Below are positions 42,362 to 52,653 of a stretch of 64,000 nucleotides of DNA, piece by piece (positions within the stretch are counted from its first letter, which is position 1; each line of letters starts with the position of its first letter). Location: the NCBI RefSeq assembly GCF_032460525.1, contig NZ_CP135963.1:1116001-1180000 (forward strand), read 5' to 3'. The DNA comes from Geodermatophilus sp. DSM 44513 (GTDB lineage Bacteria; Actinomycetota; Actinomycetes; Mycobacteriales; Geodermatophilaceae). The notes beneath the pieces were generated by a model, which saw only the letters and a list, made by a program, of their open reading frames with translations, made no database searches and was not told the DNA's origin. The translations under genes and the position numbers were made by a program.

Positions 42362-43669
42362 ATGACGGCCGTGCCGCCCGACCCCGCCCTGCACCCGGAC
42401 CCCGTCGGCGTGCCGGCCGCCACCCCGCGGGCGCTGCTGACCGTCTCCGGGAGCGACCGCCCCGGGGTCACCGCGCGCCTGTTCGCCGCGCTGGCCGCGC
42501 CCGGGGACGGGTTCCCGCCGCTCGAGGTGGTCGACGTCGAGCAGGTCGTCGTCCACGGGCAGCTGGTGCTCGGCGTCGTCGTCGGGGCGCTGCCGGTCGA
42601 GGGCGGGCCGGTCCAGGGCGGGCCGGTCGAGGGCGGGCCGGCGGTGCCCGAGGAGCGCTTCCTGGCCGCCCTCGGCCGGCTGGCCGGGGACGTCGCCGCG
42701 GCCACCGGCGTGCGGGTGCAGGTCGAGTCCGCCGCCGACGCCGGGCTGGACGCCGCCCCCGCCGGCCGGCCGCACCACGTCATCCTGCTGGGCCGGCCCG
42801 TCCCGCCCGGGGCCGTGGCCGGGGCCGCGTCGGCCATCGCGGGCACCGGCGGCAACATCGAGGCCATCCGCCGCCTGTCGGACTACCCGGTCACCAGCTT
42901 CGAGCTCACCGTCTCCGGCGGGGAGGCCACCGCGCTGCGCACCGCGCTGGCCTCGGTGGCCTCGGCCACCGGGGCCGACATCGCCGTCGAGCAGGTCGGC
43001 CTGGCGCGTCGCAGCAAGCGGCTGATCGTGCTCGACGTGGACTCCACCCTGGTGCGCGGGGAGGTCATCGACGAGCTCGCCGCCCGCGCCGGCCGGGCCG
43101 CCGAGGTCGCCCGGATCACCGCCGCGGCCATGAACGGCGAGCTGGACTTCGCCCAGTCGCTGCGGGCCCGGGTGGCCGCGCTCGCGGGGCTGCCGGTCGA
43201 GGTGCTCGACGAGGTGCGCCAGGCGCTCGTGCTCACCCCCGGCGCGCGCACGCTCATCCGCACGCTCAAGCGGCACGGCCTCCGCTGCGGCGTCGTCAGC
43301 GGCGGCTTCACCCAGGTCACCGACCCGCTGGCCGAGCAGCTGGGCCTGGACTTCGCCGCGGCCAACACCCTGGAGGTCGCCGACGGCCGGCTCACCGGCG
43401 GGCTGGTGGGGGAGATCGTCGACCGCCCCGGGAAGGCGCGGGCGCTGGCCCGCTTCGCCGAGGCGTACGGCATCCCGCTGGAGCAGACCGTGGCCGTGGG
43501 CGACGGGGCCAACGACCTGGACATGCTCAACGCTGCCGGCCTGGGGATCGCCTTCAACGCCAAGCCCTACGTGCGCGAGCAGGCGCACACCGCCCTGAAC
43601 CAGCCCTACCTGGACGCCGTGCTGCAGGTGCTCGGCTTCACCCGCGACGAGGTCCTCGACGCGGAGTGA
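42362..43669 (+). CDS. serB: Phosphoserine phosphatase
   Basis: The 435-residue enzyme combines two N-terminal ACT-like domains (ALLTVSGSDRPGVTARLFAAL and a second near residues 135-215) with a HAD phosphatase: VLDVDSTLVRGEVIDELA (DxDxT), VVSGGFTQV, and VGDGANDLDML. It dephosphorylates phosphoserine in the last step of serine synthesis; the ACT domains probably bind serine. A short repeat (EGGPVQGGPVEGGP) lies in the linker of the first domain. The arrangement mirrors mycobacterial SerB2, also next to ctaD. Confidence 0.93.
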   Translation: MTAVPPDPALHPDPVGVPAATPRALLTVSGSDRPGVTARLFAALAAPGDGFPPLEVVDVEQVVVHGQLVLGVVVGALPVEGGPVQGGPVEGGPAVPEERFLAALGRLAGDVAAATGVRVQVESAADAGLDAAPAGRPHHVILLGRPVPPGAVAGAASAIAGTGGNIEAIRRLSDYPVTSFELTVSGGEATALRTALASVASATGADIAVEQVGLARRSKRLIVLDVDSTLVRGEVIDELAARAGRAAEVARITAAAMNGELDFAQSLRARVAALAGLPVEVLDEVRQALVLTPGARTLIRTLKRHGLRCGVVSGGFTQVTDPLAEQLGLDFAAANTLEVADGRLTGGLVGEIVDRPGKARALARFAEAYGIPLEQTVAVGDGANDLDMLNAAGLGIAFNAKPYVREQAHTALNQPYLDAVLQVLGFTRDEVLDAE

Positions 43670-43779
43670 GCCAGGCGCGGCGTTCTGGAGGCTGTCTGCG
43701 CGGCAGTCGGGGTCCCCGCCCGCAACCGGCGCCCGGATTCCCCGCAGTAAGTACAGCGGCCTGGGCGCTCGACGGCTTC

Positions 43780-43843
43780 CCGCGATCACGGCGCCGGGAC
43801 CACCGGATCGACGCCCGGAGTGGTCACGGCGCCGTGATCGCGG
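43780..43843 (+). repeat. Perfect 17-bp inverted repeat
   Basis: The arm 43780-43796 (CCGCGATCACGGCGCCG) is the exact reverse complement of 43827-43843, with 30 bases between. It lies between serB and the glyoxalase-like gene and might be a serB terminator or a protein-binding site. Confidence 0.75.
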
Positions 43844-43902
43844 CGGGCTGGGTGTCCGATGCGTCCAAGACGCCGGCGCGGCTGCTGCCTAGCGTCACCG
43901 GC

Positions 43903-44298
43903 ATGGAGCTGCGCCCCGCCGTCGTCGGACTCGTGGTCTCGGACATGGCCGCGACCCTCGCCTTCTACCGCCGCTGCGGCCTCGCCGTGCCGGAGGGCGC
44001 CGACGACCAGCCGCACGTCGAGCTGCCGCTGGGCGGCGGGCTGCGGCTGGCCCTGGACACCGAGGCGACCATCCGGTCGTTCGACCCGCACTGGGCCCCG
44101 CCGACCGGTGGTCACCGGGTGGCCATCGCCTTCGACTGCGGCAGCCCCGCCGGCGTCGACGCGGCGTGGGCGGAGCTGACCGGGGCCGGTTCCCACGGGC
44201 ACCTGCCGCCGTGGGACGCCGTGTGGGGTCAGCGCTACGCCGTCGTCCGCGACCCGGACGGCACCCCGGTGGACCTCTTCGCGGCGCTACCCGGCTGA
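43903..44298 (+). CDS. Glyoxalase/VOC-family protein
   Basis: The 131-residue protein has the paired beta-alpha-beta-beta-beta pattern: VVGLVVSDMAATLAFYRRCGL...HVELPLGGGLRLALD, then HRVAIAFDCGSPAGVDAAWAEL and RYAVVRDPDGTPVDLFAAL. Typical metal-binding positions are only partly present (H in the second half), so it may be a binding protein rather than an enzyme. It starts at ATG 43903. Its last 12 bases overlap the end of the convergent AraC gene. Confidence 0.85.
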   Translation: MELRPAVVGLVVSDMAATLAFYRRCGLAVPEGADDQPHVELPLGGGLRLALDTEATIRSFDPHWAPPTGGHRVAIAFDCGSPAGVDAAWAELTGAGSHGHLPPWDAVWGQRYAVVRDPDGTPVDLFAALPG

Positions 44299-44973
44299 CC
44301 CGCGCAGCAGCGCGGTCGCGGTGGTGCCGGTCAGGTCGCGCACGTCCCGGGCGAGGTGTGCCTGGTCGGCGTACCCGGTCTCGGCGGCCACCCGGGCCAG
44401 CGGCGCCCCCTGCCGGACCTGCTCCAGCGCGCGGCCCAGCCGCAGCACCCGGCTCAGGTGGCGCGGCCCGTAGCCGAAGAGGTCCAGCGACCGGCGGTGC
44501 AGCTGCCGGACGCCGAGGCCCAGCCGCGCGGCCATGCCCGCGACCGGCACCCCTGCCCGTGCCAGCGCCAGCACCCGGCCGCCCAGCGGGTCCGCGGGGG
44601 AGTCGACCACCCGCTCGCCGGCCCACCGTTCCAGGGCGCCGGCCGGGTCCTCGGCCACCCGGTCGGCCAGTCGCCGCGCCACCGCCGCCGGCCACAGCTC
44701 CTCCAGCAGCGGCGTCCGGTCCCGCAGCTCGTGCGCGGGCACGCCCAGCAGCGCCGGTCCGGTCCCGCCGGAGAAGCGCAGCGCGACGTAGCGGGCGGGC
44801 ACCGGGTCCTCGTGCCACCGCGCCCGCGTGTCGGGACCGGCCACCGACAGCCGCCGGCCGTCCCAGAGCAGGTCCAGGCAGCCGTCGGGCAGGATCCGCG
44901 ACGCCCCCGCGGGCACGGCCCGCTGCCACAGCACCGCGCCGGGCACGGCGGTCGCCCGCTCGCGGTACGTCAC
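44287..44973 (-). CDS. AraC-family transcriptional regulator
   Basis: The 228-residue protein has an N-terminal cupin-like sensor (RILPDGCLDLLWDGRRLSVAGPD, the DUF6597-type start) and a C-terminal double helix-turn-helix (GMAARLGLGVRQLHRRSLDLFGYGPRHLSRVLRLGRAL, then ARVAAETGYADQAHLARDVRDLTG). The GTG start overlaps the pncA stop as GTGA, so it is the last gene of the pncB-pncA operon. It could regulate that operon, though this is only positional evidence. Confidence 0.88.
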   Translation of the reverse strand: MTYRERATAVPGAVLWQRAVPAGASRILPDGCLDLLWDGRRLSVAGPDTRARWHEDPVPARYVALRFSGGTGPALLGVPAHELRDRTPLLEELWPAAVARRLADRVAEDPAGALERWAGERVVDSPADPLGGRVLALARAGVPVAGMAARLGLGVRQLHRRSLDLFGYGPRHLSRVLRLGRALEQVRQGAPLARVAAETGYADQAHLARDVRDLTGTTATALLRGSAG

Positions 44974-45554
44974 TGCCCGGCCGGTGACCGGTGCACCCCG
45001 CCGGAGAGCTCCACGCCGGCGGTGCGGAGCTGGTCCAGCGCGGCGTCGGTGGTCGCCTCGCTGACGCCCGCGGTGAGCGGCAGCAGCACGCGGGTCGCGA
45101 AGCCCGCGCCGACGGCGTCCAGGGCGGTGGCCCGCACGCAGTGGTCGGTGGCGATCCCGACGACGTCCACGGCGTCCACCCCACGGGCGCGCAGCCAGTC
45201 GGCCAGCGGCACGCCGTCGGAGGCCCCCTCGAAGCCGGAGTAGGCCGCGGCGTACTCGCCCTTGTCGAACACCGCCTCGATCGGGCCGCGGTCCAGGTGC
45301 GGGTGCAGCTCGACGCCGCCGGTGCCGACCACGCAGTGCGCCGGCCAGGTCTCCAGGTAGTCCGGCTGCGCGGCGAAGTGGCCGCCGGGGTCGACGTGGT
45401 GGTCGCGGGTGGCCACCACGTGCGCGTAGTCGCCCGCGTGCGCGCGCAGGTGGGCGCTGATCGCCGCGGCGACGTCCGCACCGCCGGCGACGGCCAGGCT
45501 GCCGCCCTCGCAGAAGTCGTTCTGCACGTCCACCACCAGCAGGGCGCGGGTCAC
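44970..45554 (-). CDS. pncA: Nicotinamidase
   Basis: The 194-residue isochorismatase-fold enzyme has ALLVVDVQNDFCEGGSLAV (catalytic Asp), VATRDHHVDPGGHF (metal-binding D and H), and VVGIATDHCVRATALDA (nucleophile Cys); the catalytic Lys is in FDKGEYAAAYSGFEG. It converts nicotinamide to nicotinate for NAD salvage, and in mycobacteria activates pyrazinamide. It is 10 bp downstream of pncB, whose product uses the nicotinate. Confidence 0.93.
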   Translation of the reverse strand: MTRALLVVDVQNDFCEGGSLAVAGGADVAAAISAHLRAHAGDYAHVVATRDHHVDPGGHFAAQPDYLETWPAHCVVGTGGVELHPHLDRGPIEAVFDKGEYAAAYSGFEGASDGVPLADWLRARGVDAVDVVGIATDHCVRATALDAVGAGFATRVLLPLTAGVSEATTDAALDQLRTAGVELSGGVHRSPAGQ

Positions 45555-45564
45555 GTCGTCCTCC

Positions 45565-46848
45565 TCAGGCCGTCACGGTCTCGATGGCGCTCTCCCCGCG
45601 GGACAGCGCGAACGCCTCGGCAGGCAGCGCGGCGACGGTCTGCTCGTGGTGGGCCCGCGCGGCGGCCACCGCCTCCCGCGGTGTGGCCGGGGTGCACACC
45701 TCGCCGCCGCGGACCAGCTCCACGACCAGCGCCCGGTCGCCGTCCCGGGGGAGCACCGGTGCGCTGGTGACCACCTCGGCGGTCGCCGTGCCGGCGGCGT
45801 CGTGCCGGCGGACGGCGGACTTGCGCCCCCCGACGGAGTTCTTGCCCTCCGAGCGCTTGGCCACCGGGACGCCGTCCCGTTCCACCAGCTTGTAGACCAT
45901 CCCCGCGGTCGGGGCCCCGGAGCCGGTGACCAGCGAGGTGCCCACGCCGTACCCGTCGACCGGGGCGGCCATGAGCCCGGCGATCGCGTACTCGTCCAGG
46001 TCGCTGGTGACCACGATCCGCGTCCGCGTCGCGCCGAGGGAGTCCAGCAGCTCGCGGGCGTGCCGGGCCAGCGTGGGCAGGTCCCCGGAGTCCAGCCGGA
46101 TCGCGCCCAGCTGCGGCCCGGCCACCTCCACCGCCGTCCGGATGCCCTGGTCGACGTCGTAGGTGTCCACCAGCAGCGTGGTCCCCACGCCCAGGGCGGC
46201 GACCTGGGCGCGGAAGGCGGCGGCCTCGTCGTCGTGCAGCAGCGTGAAGGCGTGCGCGCTGGTGCCGGTGGTCGGGACGCCGTAGCGGCGACCGGCCTCC
46301 AGGTTCGAGGTGGCGGCGAACCCGGCCAGGTGCGCGGCCCGGGCGGCGGCCACCGCGGCGTCCTCGTGCGTGCGCCGCGAGCCCATCTCGATGCACGGCC
46401 GCTCGCAGGCCGCCGACACCATCCGGGCCGCGGCCGACGCGATGGCGCTGTCGTGGTTGAGCACCGAGAGCACCAGCGTCTCCAGCAGCACCCCCTCGGC
46501 GAACGGCGCCCGGACGGTGAGCACCGGCGAGCCCGGGAAGAACGGCTCGCCCTCCGCGTAGCCGTCGACGTCCCCGGAGAAGCGGAACCCGGCCAGCCGG
46601 TCCAGCAGCCGTGCGTCGGTGAGCCCCTGCTCGCGCAGCGCGGCCAGGTCGGCGTCGGTGAACCGGAAGCCGGCCAGCGCCTCCAGCAGCCGCCCGGTGC
46701 CGGCCAGCACGCCGTACCGGCGCCCGTGCGGCAGCCGCCGGGCGAAGACCTCGAACACGCAGTCGCGGTCGGCGGTGCCGTCGGCCAGCGCCGCGGCGAC
46801 CATGGTCAGCTCGTACCGGTCGGTGAGCAGGGCGGGACCGGTCGACAT
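45565..46848 (-). CDS. pncB: Nicotinate phosphoribosyltransferase
   Basis: The 427-residue enzyme begins ALLTDRYELTMVAAALADG, then CVFEVFARRLPHGRRYGVLAG, SAHAFTLLHDDEAAAFRA, VDTYDVDQGIRTAVEVA, IRLDSGDLPTLARHAREL, and VTSGSGAPTAGMVYKLVERDG, covering the PRPP- and nicotinate-binding regions. It makes nicotinate mononucleotide with ATP hydrolysis. The pncB-clpS divergent arrangement, followed by DUF2017 and mec-cysO-cysM, matches mycobacterial gene order. Confidence 0.94.
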   Translation of the reverse strand: MSTGPALLTDRYELTMVAAALADGTADRDCVFEVFARRLPHGRRYGVLAGTGRLLEALAGFRFTDADLAALREQGLTDARLLDRLAGFRFSGDVDGYAEGEPFFPGSPVLTVRAPFAEGVLLETLVLSVLNHDSAIASAAARMVSAACERPCIEMGSRRTHEDAAVAAARAAHLAGFAATSNLEAGRRYGVPTTGTSAHAFTLLHDDEAAAFRAQVAALGVGTTLLVDTYDVDQGIRTAVEVAGPQLGAIRLDSGDLPTLARHARELLDSLGATRTRIVVTSDLDEYAIAGLMAAPVDGYGVGTSLVTGSGAPTAGMVYKLVERDGVPVAKRSEGKNSVGGRKSAVRRHDAAGTATAEVVTSAPVLPRDGDRALVVELVRGGEVCTPATPREAVAAARAHHEQTVAALPAEAFALSRGESAIETVTA

Positions 46849-46900
46849 GGCCCCGCAGCGTAGGCGCGACCGGCGACACCCCGCGTTCTAAGGTGAGGGG

Positions 46901-47197
46901 GTGGCCGGACCGCTCGCCCCGATCCGGACGCCGGAGGAGACCGTCGAGGAGCTCGGCGACCTCGACCGCCCGTGGGTCACCATCGTCTGGAACGACCCGG
47001 TCAACCTCATGACCTACGTGACCTACGTCCTGCAGGAGCTGTTCGGCTACGACGAGCCGACGGCGACCACGCTCATGCTGCAGGTGCACGAGGAGGGCAG
47101 GGCGATCGTGAGCTCCGGGCCACGGGAGAAGATGGAGCACGACACCAGCCGGCTGCACGCCTACGGGCTGTGGGCCAGCTACCAGCGCGACTCGTGA
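46901..47197 (+). CDS. clpS: ATP-dependent Clp protease adaptor ClpS
   Basis: The 98-residue protein contains [41 protein letters not shown] and [17 protein letters not shown], the N-degron-binding pocket and ClpA/C contact surface of ClpS. It delivers N-end-rule substrates to the Clp protease. It starts at GTG 46901 and is divergent from pncB with a 52-bp gap. Confidence 0.95.
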   Translation: MAGPLAPIRTPEETVEELGDLDRPWVTIVWNDPVNLMTYVTYVLQELFGYDEPTATTLMLQVHEEGRAIVSSGPREKMEHDTSRLHAYGLWASYQRDS

Positions 47198-47207
47198 GGG
47201 CACCCGC

Positions 47208-47705
47208 GTGAGGCCGTTCCGCCGTCGCGGGGACGAGCTCGCCGCCCGGCTCGAGCCGGCCGAGGCGCACGTCCTCGGCCTGCTGCTCGACCAGCTCGAG
47301 CAGCTGCTCACCGCCGAGGCCGAGGACGTCGCCGGCGACCCGGTCATCGCTCGGCTGCTGCCCGCCGGGCACCGCAGCGACCCCGACATCGCCGCGGACT
47401 ACCGGGAGATGACCGAGTCGGCGCTGCGCTCCGGCAAGGCCTACGACCTGGCCACCGTCCGGGCCGGTCTGCCCCCGGACGGCGGGGCGGTCCGCCTGGA
47501 CCCGGAGCAGGCGGCCGCCTGGCTGCGCACCACCAACGACCTGCGGCTGGCGCTGGGCACCCGGCTGGACATCCGGGAGGACACCGAGCCGCCGGAGGAC
47601 CTCGGCGGCGAGGAGGGCCAGCAGCTGGCCGTCTACTACTGGCTCACCGGCCTGCAGGGCTCGCTCGTCGACGCACTCGCCGCGGGTCGCGCCGGCCGAA
47701 GGTGA
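47208..47705 (+). CDS. DUF2017 protein
   Basis: The 165-residue protein (FRRRGDELAARLEPAEAHVLGLLLDQL, LLPAGHRSDPDIAADYREMTESALRSGKA, WLRTTNDLRLALGTRLDI) is the DUF2017 family member that follows clpS in most actinobacteria, 10 bp downstream. The function is not established; genomic conservation suggests a link to ClpS. Its 3' end overlaps the convergent membrane-protein gene by 62 bp. Confidence 0.88.
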   Translation: MRPFRRRGDELAARLEPAEAHVLGLLLDQLEQLLTAEAEDVAGDPVIARLLPAGHRSDPDIAADYREMTESALRSGKAYDLATVRAGLPPDGGAVRLDPEQAAAWLRTTNDLRLALGTRLDIREDTEPPEDLGGEEGQQLAVYYWLTGLQGSLVDALAAGRAGRR

Positions 47706-48000
47706 GCACGACCAGCACCGCGAGGAGCAGGTCGAGCACGAAGAACACCGACACCAGGCCGGGCATCTCCAGGTCGCGCACCAGCGCACCGACCGCGGAG
47801 ACCAGCACCACCAGCGACAGGACGGCGACCAGCAGCAGGGTCAGCACCTGGAGCGACACGACCAGCACCAGCGACACCCGGTCGCCACCGATGGCGCGGC
47901 GGTACCAGCCGGTGCGCCTGCGGGTGCCCCCGACGCCGAGCACCAGCGCCGGCAGCGCCACGCCCAGCACGCCCGCGACCATGAGCAGCTCGACCACCAC
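47644..48000 (-). CDS. Hypothetical four-helix membrane protein
   Basis: This 118-residue product has hydrophobic stretches near residues 3-23, 45-65 and 80-98 (LLMVAGVLGVALPALVLGVG; LVLVVSLQVLTLLLVAVLSL; MPGLVSVFFVLDLLLAVLVVL). It ends in an arginine-rich tail that overlaps the end of the DUF2017 gene on the other strand. ATG 48000 is used. No family is recognised; the regular membrane pattern argues that the frame is real despite the overlap. Confidence 0.6.
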   Translation of the reverse strand: MVVELLMVAGVLGVALPALVLGVGGTRRRTGWYRRAIGGDRVSLVLVVSLQVLTLLLVAVLSLVVLVSAVGALVRDLEMPGLVSVFFVLDLLLAVLVVLTFGRRDPRRVRRRASPAGR

Positions 48001-48094
48001 GACCTCGCACCGTAACCGAGCGGGACCCCCCGCCCCTCGCCAGTTCGGGGCGGGACGCTGCGGGCGCCGTCGGTGGGCCGCCTAGACTGGGCCC

Positions 48095-48568
48095 GTGCTG
48101 CGCATCGACCGCGCGACCTACGACGCCATCGTGGCCCACGCCCGGGAGGACCACCCGGACGAGGCCTGTGGCGTCGTCGCCGGCCCCGCGGGCAGCGACC
48201 GTCCCGAGCGGTTCATCCCGATGCTGAACGCCGCGCGCTCGCCCACGTTCTACGAGTTCGACTCCGGGGACCTGCTGCGGCTGTACCGGGACATGGACGA
48301 CCGGGACGAGGAGCCGGTGGTGGTGTACCACTCGCACACCGCCACCGAGGCCTCCCCCTCCCGCACCGACATCGGTCTGGCCGCCGAGCCGGGTGCGCAC
48401 TACGTGCTGGTCTCCACCCGCCAGCACGGGGAGCGGACCGGGCTGGCCGGGGACGACGTCGAGTTCCGCAGCTTCCGGATCGTCGACGGCGTCGCCACCG
48501 AGGAGCACGTCGAGGTCGTCGAGTCCTACCTGTTCGGCCACTCGCCGACCACCGTCGTCTACGACTGA
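48095..48568 (+). CDS. mec: JAMM-family metalloprotease Mec
   Basis: The 157-residue enzyme has DEACGVVAG (catalytic Glu), YHSHTATEASPSRTD (the JAMM H-x-H...S...D motif). In Mycobacterium tuberculosis the homologue releases cysteine from the CysO-cysteine adduct. The cysO and cysM genes follow, which makes the assignment strong. It starts at GTG 48095. A hairpin element separates it from cysO. Confidence 0.93.
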   Translation: MLRIDRATYDAIVAHAREDHPDEACGVVAGPAGSDRPERFIPMLNAARSPTFYEFDSGDLLRLYRDMDDRDEEPVVVYHSHTATEASPSRTDIGLAAEPGAHYVLVSTRQHGERTGLAGDDVEFRSFRIVDGVATEEHVEVVESYLFGHSPTTVVYD

Positions 48569-48578
48569 AGAAGTCGAA

Positions 48579-48635
48579 GGACCCTCCTGCCCCCCACGAC
48601 GCGCTCCGCGCGCCGCGGGTCCCTGCAGGAGGGCC
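48579..48635 (+). terminator. Dispersed hairpin element, copy 5
   Basis: The stem GG(A)CCCTCCTGC/GCAGGAGGGCC begins ten bases after mec, with an inner CGACGCGCTCC-GCGCGCCG hairpin whose sequence differs from other copies but still pairs. Confidence 0.75.
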
Positions 48636-48745
48636 ACCCGTCGTCCGGAATCCCGGACGGCGATCGGGCGTTGGGCCGAGCAGACGCACGTCCGCCGCGC
48701 CGTCGCGCGGCACACCCCTGAACCCCTGAGGAGCACGAACCCGCC

Positions 48746-50012
<1,267 letters not shown>

Positions 50013-50208
50013 GCGGACCGGCGCCGGCGAGCACCCGGCCGGGTGCGCAGGCGGACCGGGCCGCACCGCGGTGACGCGTCCCGCGGCGGGTCCGCGTCGC
50101 CGCCGTCGCCGTGGGACCCCTGCCCTGACGGGCACCCGGGTGTGGTGCGGACCTCCCCGGCGTCGCGGCTAGCCTGACCCGCGACATGGGGACGACGGGA
50201 GCGCGGGC

Positions 50209-50949
50209 ATGCGGCTGACGGTGGTCGGCTGCTCGGGCAGCGGCCCGGGCCCCGCGTCACCGGCGTCCTGCTACCTGGTCGAGCACGACGGCTTCCGCGT
50301 GCTCCTCGACCTGGGCAACGGCGCGTTCGGGACGCTGCAGGCCCTCGTCGACCCGGCGTCCGTCGATGCGCTGTACCTGACCCACCTGCACGCCGACCAC
50401 TGCCTCGACGTCGCCCCCTTCGTCGTGTGGCACCGCTACTCCGGGCGGTCCCGCGGCCGGCCGGTGCCGCTGTATGCCCCGCACGGCGCGCACCGGCGGC
50501 TGGCCTCGGCCTACTACGGCAACGACGCCCCCCTGGAGGACGTCTTCGACTTCACCGTCCTCACCGGCGAGCCCTTCGACCTGGGGCCCTTCCGGGTGCG
50601 GACGGCGCGCACCGCGCACCCGGTGGAGTGCCACGCGGTGCGGCTGACCGCCGGTGGCCGCTCGCTGGTCTACACCGGGGACACCGGCGTCAGCGCCGCC
50701 GTGGTCGAGCTCGCCCGCGGCGCCGACGTGCTGCTGGCCGAGGCCGCGCACCCCGACGTCCCGGACCTGCCGCCGGACCTGCACCTCACCGGCCGGCAGG
50801 CCGCCGAGCACGCCGCCGCAGCGGGGGTCGATCGGCTGCTGCTCACCCACGTGCCGGCCTGGGTCGACCCCGCCGGGCAGCTCGCCTCCGCGCGGACCGT
50901 CTACCCGACCGCCGAACTCGTCGCCCCCCGCGCCACGTACGACGTCTGA
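50209..50949 (+). CDS. Metallo-beta-lactamase phosphodiesterase (Rv1339-like)
   Basis: The 246-residue protein has LTHLHADHCLD (HxHxDH), VECHAVRL and YTGDTGVSAAV, with the final His in LLLTHVPAW. In mycobacteria the homologue at the same position after cysM was reported to hydrolyse cyclic AMP. It has been called an atypical class II-like phosphodiesterase. The rhomboid and murI genes that lie between cysM and this gene in mycobacteria are absent here. The ATG at 50209 gives the usual MRLTVVGCSGS start. Confidence 0.85.
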   Translation: MRLTVVGCSGSGPGPASPASCYLVEHDGFRVLLDLGNGAFGTLQALVDPASVDALYLTHLHADHCLDVAPFVVWHRYSGRSRGRPVPLYAPHGAHRRLASAYYGNDAPLEDVFDFTVLTGEPFDLGPFRVRTARTAHPVECHAVRLTAGGRSLVYTGDTGVSAAVVELARGADVLLAEAAHPDVPDLPPDLHLTGRQAAEHAAAAGVDRLLLTHVPAWVDPAGQLASARTVYPTAELVAPRATYDV

Positions 50950-50950
50950 C

Positions 50951-51005
50951 GGAGCCTCCTGCCCCCGGCACCCGCAGGCTCGCGGCGGCATCCTGCAGGA
51001 GGACG
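50951..51005 (+). terminator. Dispersed hairpin element, copy 6
   Basis: CCTCCTGC/GCAGGAGG forms the core stem just after the phosphodiesterase stop. The 3' arm ends GGACGG rather than GGGCC, so this copy is somewhat diverged. Confidence 0.6.
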
Positions 51006-51064
51006 GTGCCGCACGTCAGCGCACCCCGCTTGCCCCGCCGCGTGCGGCCGGGCACGGTGGCCCG

Positions 51065-52021
51065 GTGGTCGACGACGAACGGGACGGCGTCCGGCTGACC
51101 AGCCTCGACGCCCCGCTGGGCGACGGCCTCGGGGTGACCAAGGGCGACCTGGTCGACCACCTCGACGCCAACGCCTCCCGGTTGGTGCCGCAGCTGGCGG
51201 GCCGCCCGCTGTCGGTGAAGCGGGTCCGGCCGGGCCAGGAGCCGTTCGTGCAGCGCAACGTCGCCAAGGGCGCCCCCGACTGGGTGCGCACCGTCCCGGT
51301 GTGGTCCCACGGTGCGCACCGCGAGGTCCACCAAGTGCTCTGCGACGACCGCCGCACGCTGCTGTGGCTGGCCAACCAGCGGGCCGTGGAGTTCCACGTG
51401 CCCTTCGCCCTCGCCGGCGCGGAGACCGCGCCGACCGGGATCGTGCTCGACCTGGACCCACCGGAGGGGGCCGACTTCGCCGTGGTCGTGCAGGCGGCGG
51501 ACCTCGTCCGGCGGGCGCTGGCCGACGCCGGGCTCGCCGGGGCGGTGAAGACCAGCGGGTCCAAGGGCGTGCACGTCGTCGTGCCGGTGTGCGGGGTCGG
51601 GCCCGAGGACGCCGCCGCCGCGACCCGCGCGCTCGCCGCCCGCGCCGCCGCCCTGGACCCGGACCTGGCCACCACCGCCTACATCGTCGAGGACCGGCAC
51701 GGCCGGGTGTTCCTCGACTCGACCCGCTCGGGCTCCTCGACGATCGTGGCCGCCTACAGCCCGCGCGTCCGCCCGGGCCTGCCGGTGTCCGCGCCGGTCG
51801 CCTGGTCGGACCTGCCCGCGGTGCGGCCCGGTGACGTGACCGTCCGGACGGCCCCGGAGCTGCTGGGCGACGGTGACCCGTGGGCGGCGCTGCTGCCCGC
51901 GCCGCAGGAGCTGCCGGCCGACCTGGTCGCCGAGGGCCGCACCATCCCGGTGGCCCGCGTGCAGGCGATGCACGAGGGCCGGCGCCGGGCCCGGGCGCGC
52001 CGCGCGGAGGCGGGGGACTGA
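51065..52021 (+). CDS. LigD-type polymerase/primase domain protein
   Basis: The 318-residue stand-alone PolDom has [16 protein letters not shown] [37 protein letters not shown], the catalytic [10 protein letters not shown] (DxD), and [15 protein letters not shown]. It resembles the archaeo-eukaryotic primase domain of LigD used in non-homologous end joining. No ligase or nuclease domain is attached and ku is not in the window. It starts at GTG 51065. Confidence 0.87.
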   Translation: MVDDERDGVRLTSLDAPLGDGLGVTKGDLVDHLDANASRLVPQLAGRPLSVKRVRPGQEPFVQRNVAKGAPDWVRTVPVWSHGAHREVHQVLCDDRRTLLWLANQRAVEFHVPFALAGAETAPTGIVLDLDPPEGADFAVVVQAADLVRRALADAGLAGAVKTSGSKGVHVVVPVCGVGPEDAAAATRALAARAAALDPDLATTAYIVEDRHGRVFLDSTRSGSSTIVAAYSPRVRPGLPVSAPVAWSDLPAVRPGDVTVRTAPELLGDGDPWAALLPAPQELPADLVAEGRTIPVARVQAMHEGRRRARARRAEAGD

Positions 52022-52103
52022 CCGTCCGCGGCCGCGTCCACAGCCGCGGCGCCGTCCACAGGCCCGGGCCGGCGCGTCGCCCGCGCCGGGCACGCTGCCG
52101 GCC

Positions 52104-52586
52104 ATGTCACCGGACCCGCAGACCACCGCCTGGCTCGACCAGGAGGACGCCCACCTCGCCCGGGTGATCCGGCAGCACCGCTGGGCGGTGCAGTACGTCG
52201 GCGCCGGCACCGGGGACGACGAGCCCTGCTTCGGCTACACCATCGGGCTGTTCGGCCTGGGCCACCCGGAGCTGGTCGTCGTCGGCCTGGCGCCCGGCCC
52301 CACGCACGACCTGCTGCAGCAGGTGGCCGCCGAGGTCGCCGCCGGGCGCGACCTGGTGCCCGGGGAGCTGCTCGACCGGGACGACGGCGGCGGGCGGCTG
52401 TGCGTCGAGGTCTCGCCCAACCCCGGCGAGGTGGTGCTGGGCGCCAACCGCTTCTACCAGCGGCCACCGGAGTACTCGGTGCCGGCGCTGCAGCTGACCT
52501 GGACCCGGGCGGGGTGTTTCCCGTGGGAGGAGGGGCACCCGTGCGACCCCGGGTGCCAGCCGCGCCCCGGCACCTGGCGGGCCTGA
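52104..52586 (+). CDS. DUF4262 protein
   Basis: A 160-residue protein with [36 protein letters not shown], then [23 protein letters not shown] and [20 protein letters not shown], the DUF4262 layout. It ends with cysteine/proline-rich [11 protein letters not shown]. No function is known. ATG 52104 is chosen. Confidence 0.8.
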   Translation: MSPDPQTTAWLDQEDAHLARVIRQHRWAVQYVGAGTGDDEPCFGYTIGLFGLGHPELVVVGLAPGPTHDLLQQVAAEVAAGRDLVPGELLDRDDGGGRLCVEVSPNPGEVVLGANRFYQRPPEYSVPALQLTWTRAGCFPWEEGHPCDPGCQPRPGTWRA

Positions 52587-52590
52587 CGGA

Positions 52591-52643
52591 GGACCTCCCT
52601 GCCCCCGCCGCCACTCGCAGTGGAGGGACCCTGCAGGGAGGCC
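52591..52643 (+). terminator. Dispersed hairpin element, copy 7
   Basis: The stem GG(A)CCTCCCTGC/GCAGGGAGGCC lies between the convergent DUF4262 and bcp genes, four bases after the DUF4262 stop, and could serve both. The inner hairpin is shorter than in other copies. Confidence 0.75.
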
Positions 52644-52653
52644 GCTCCGTCGG

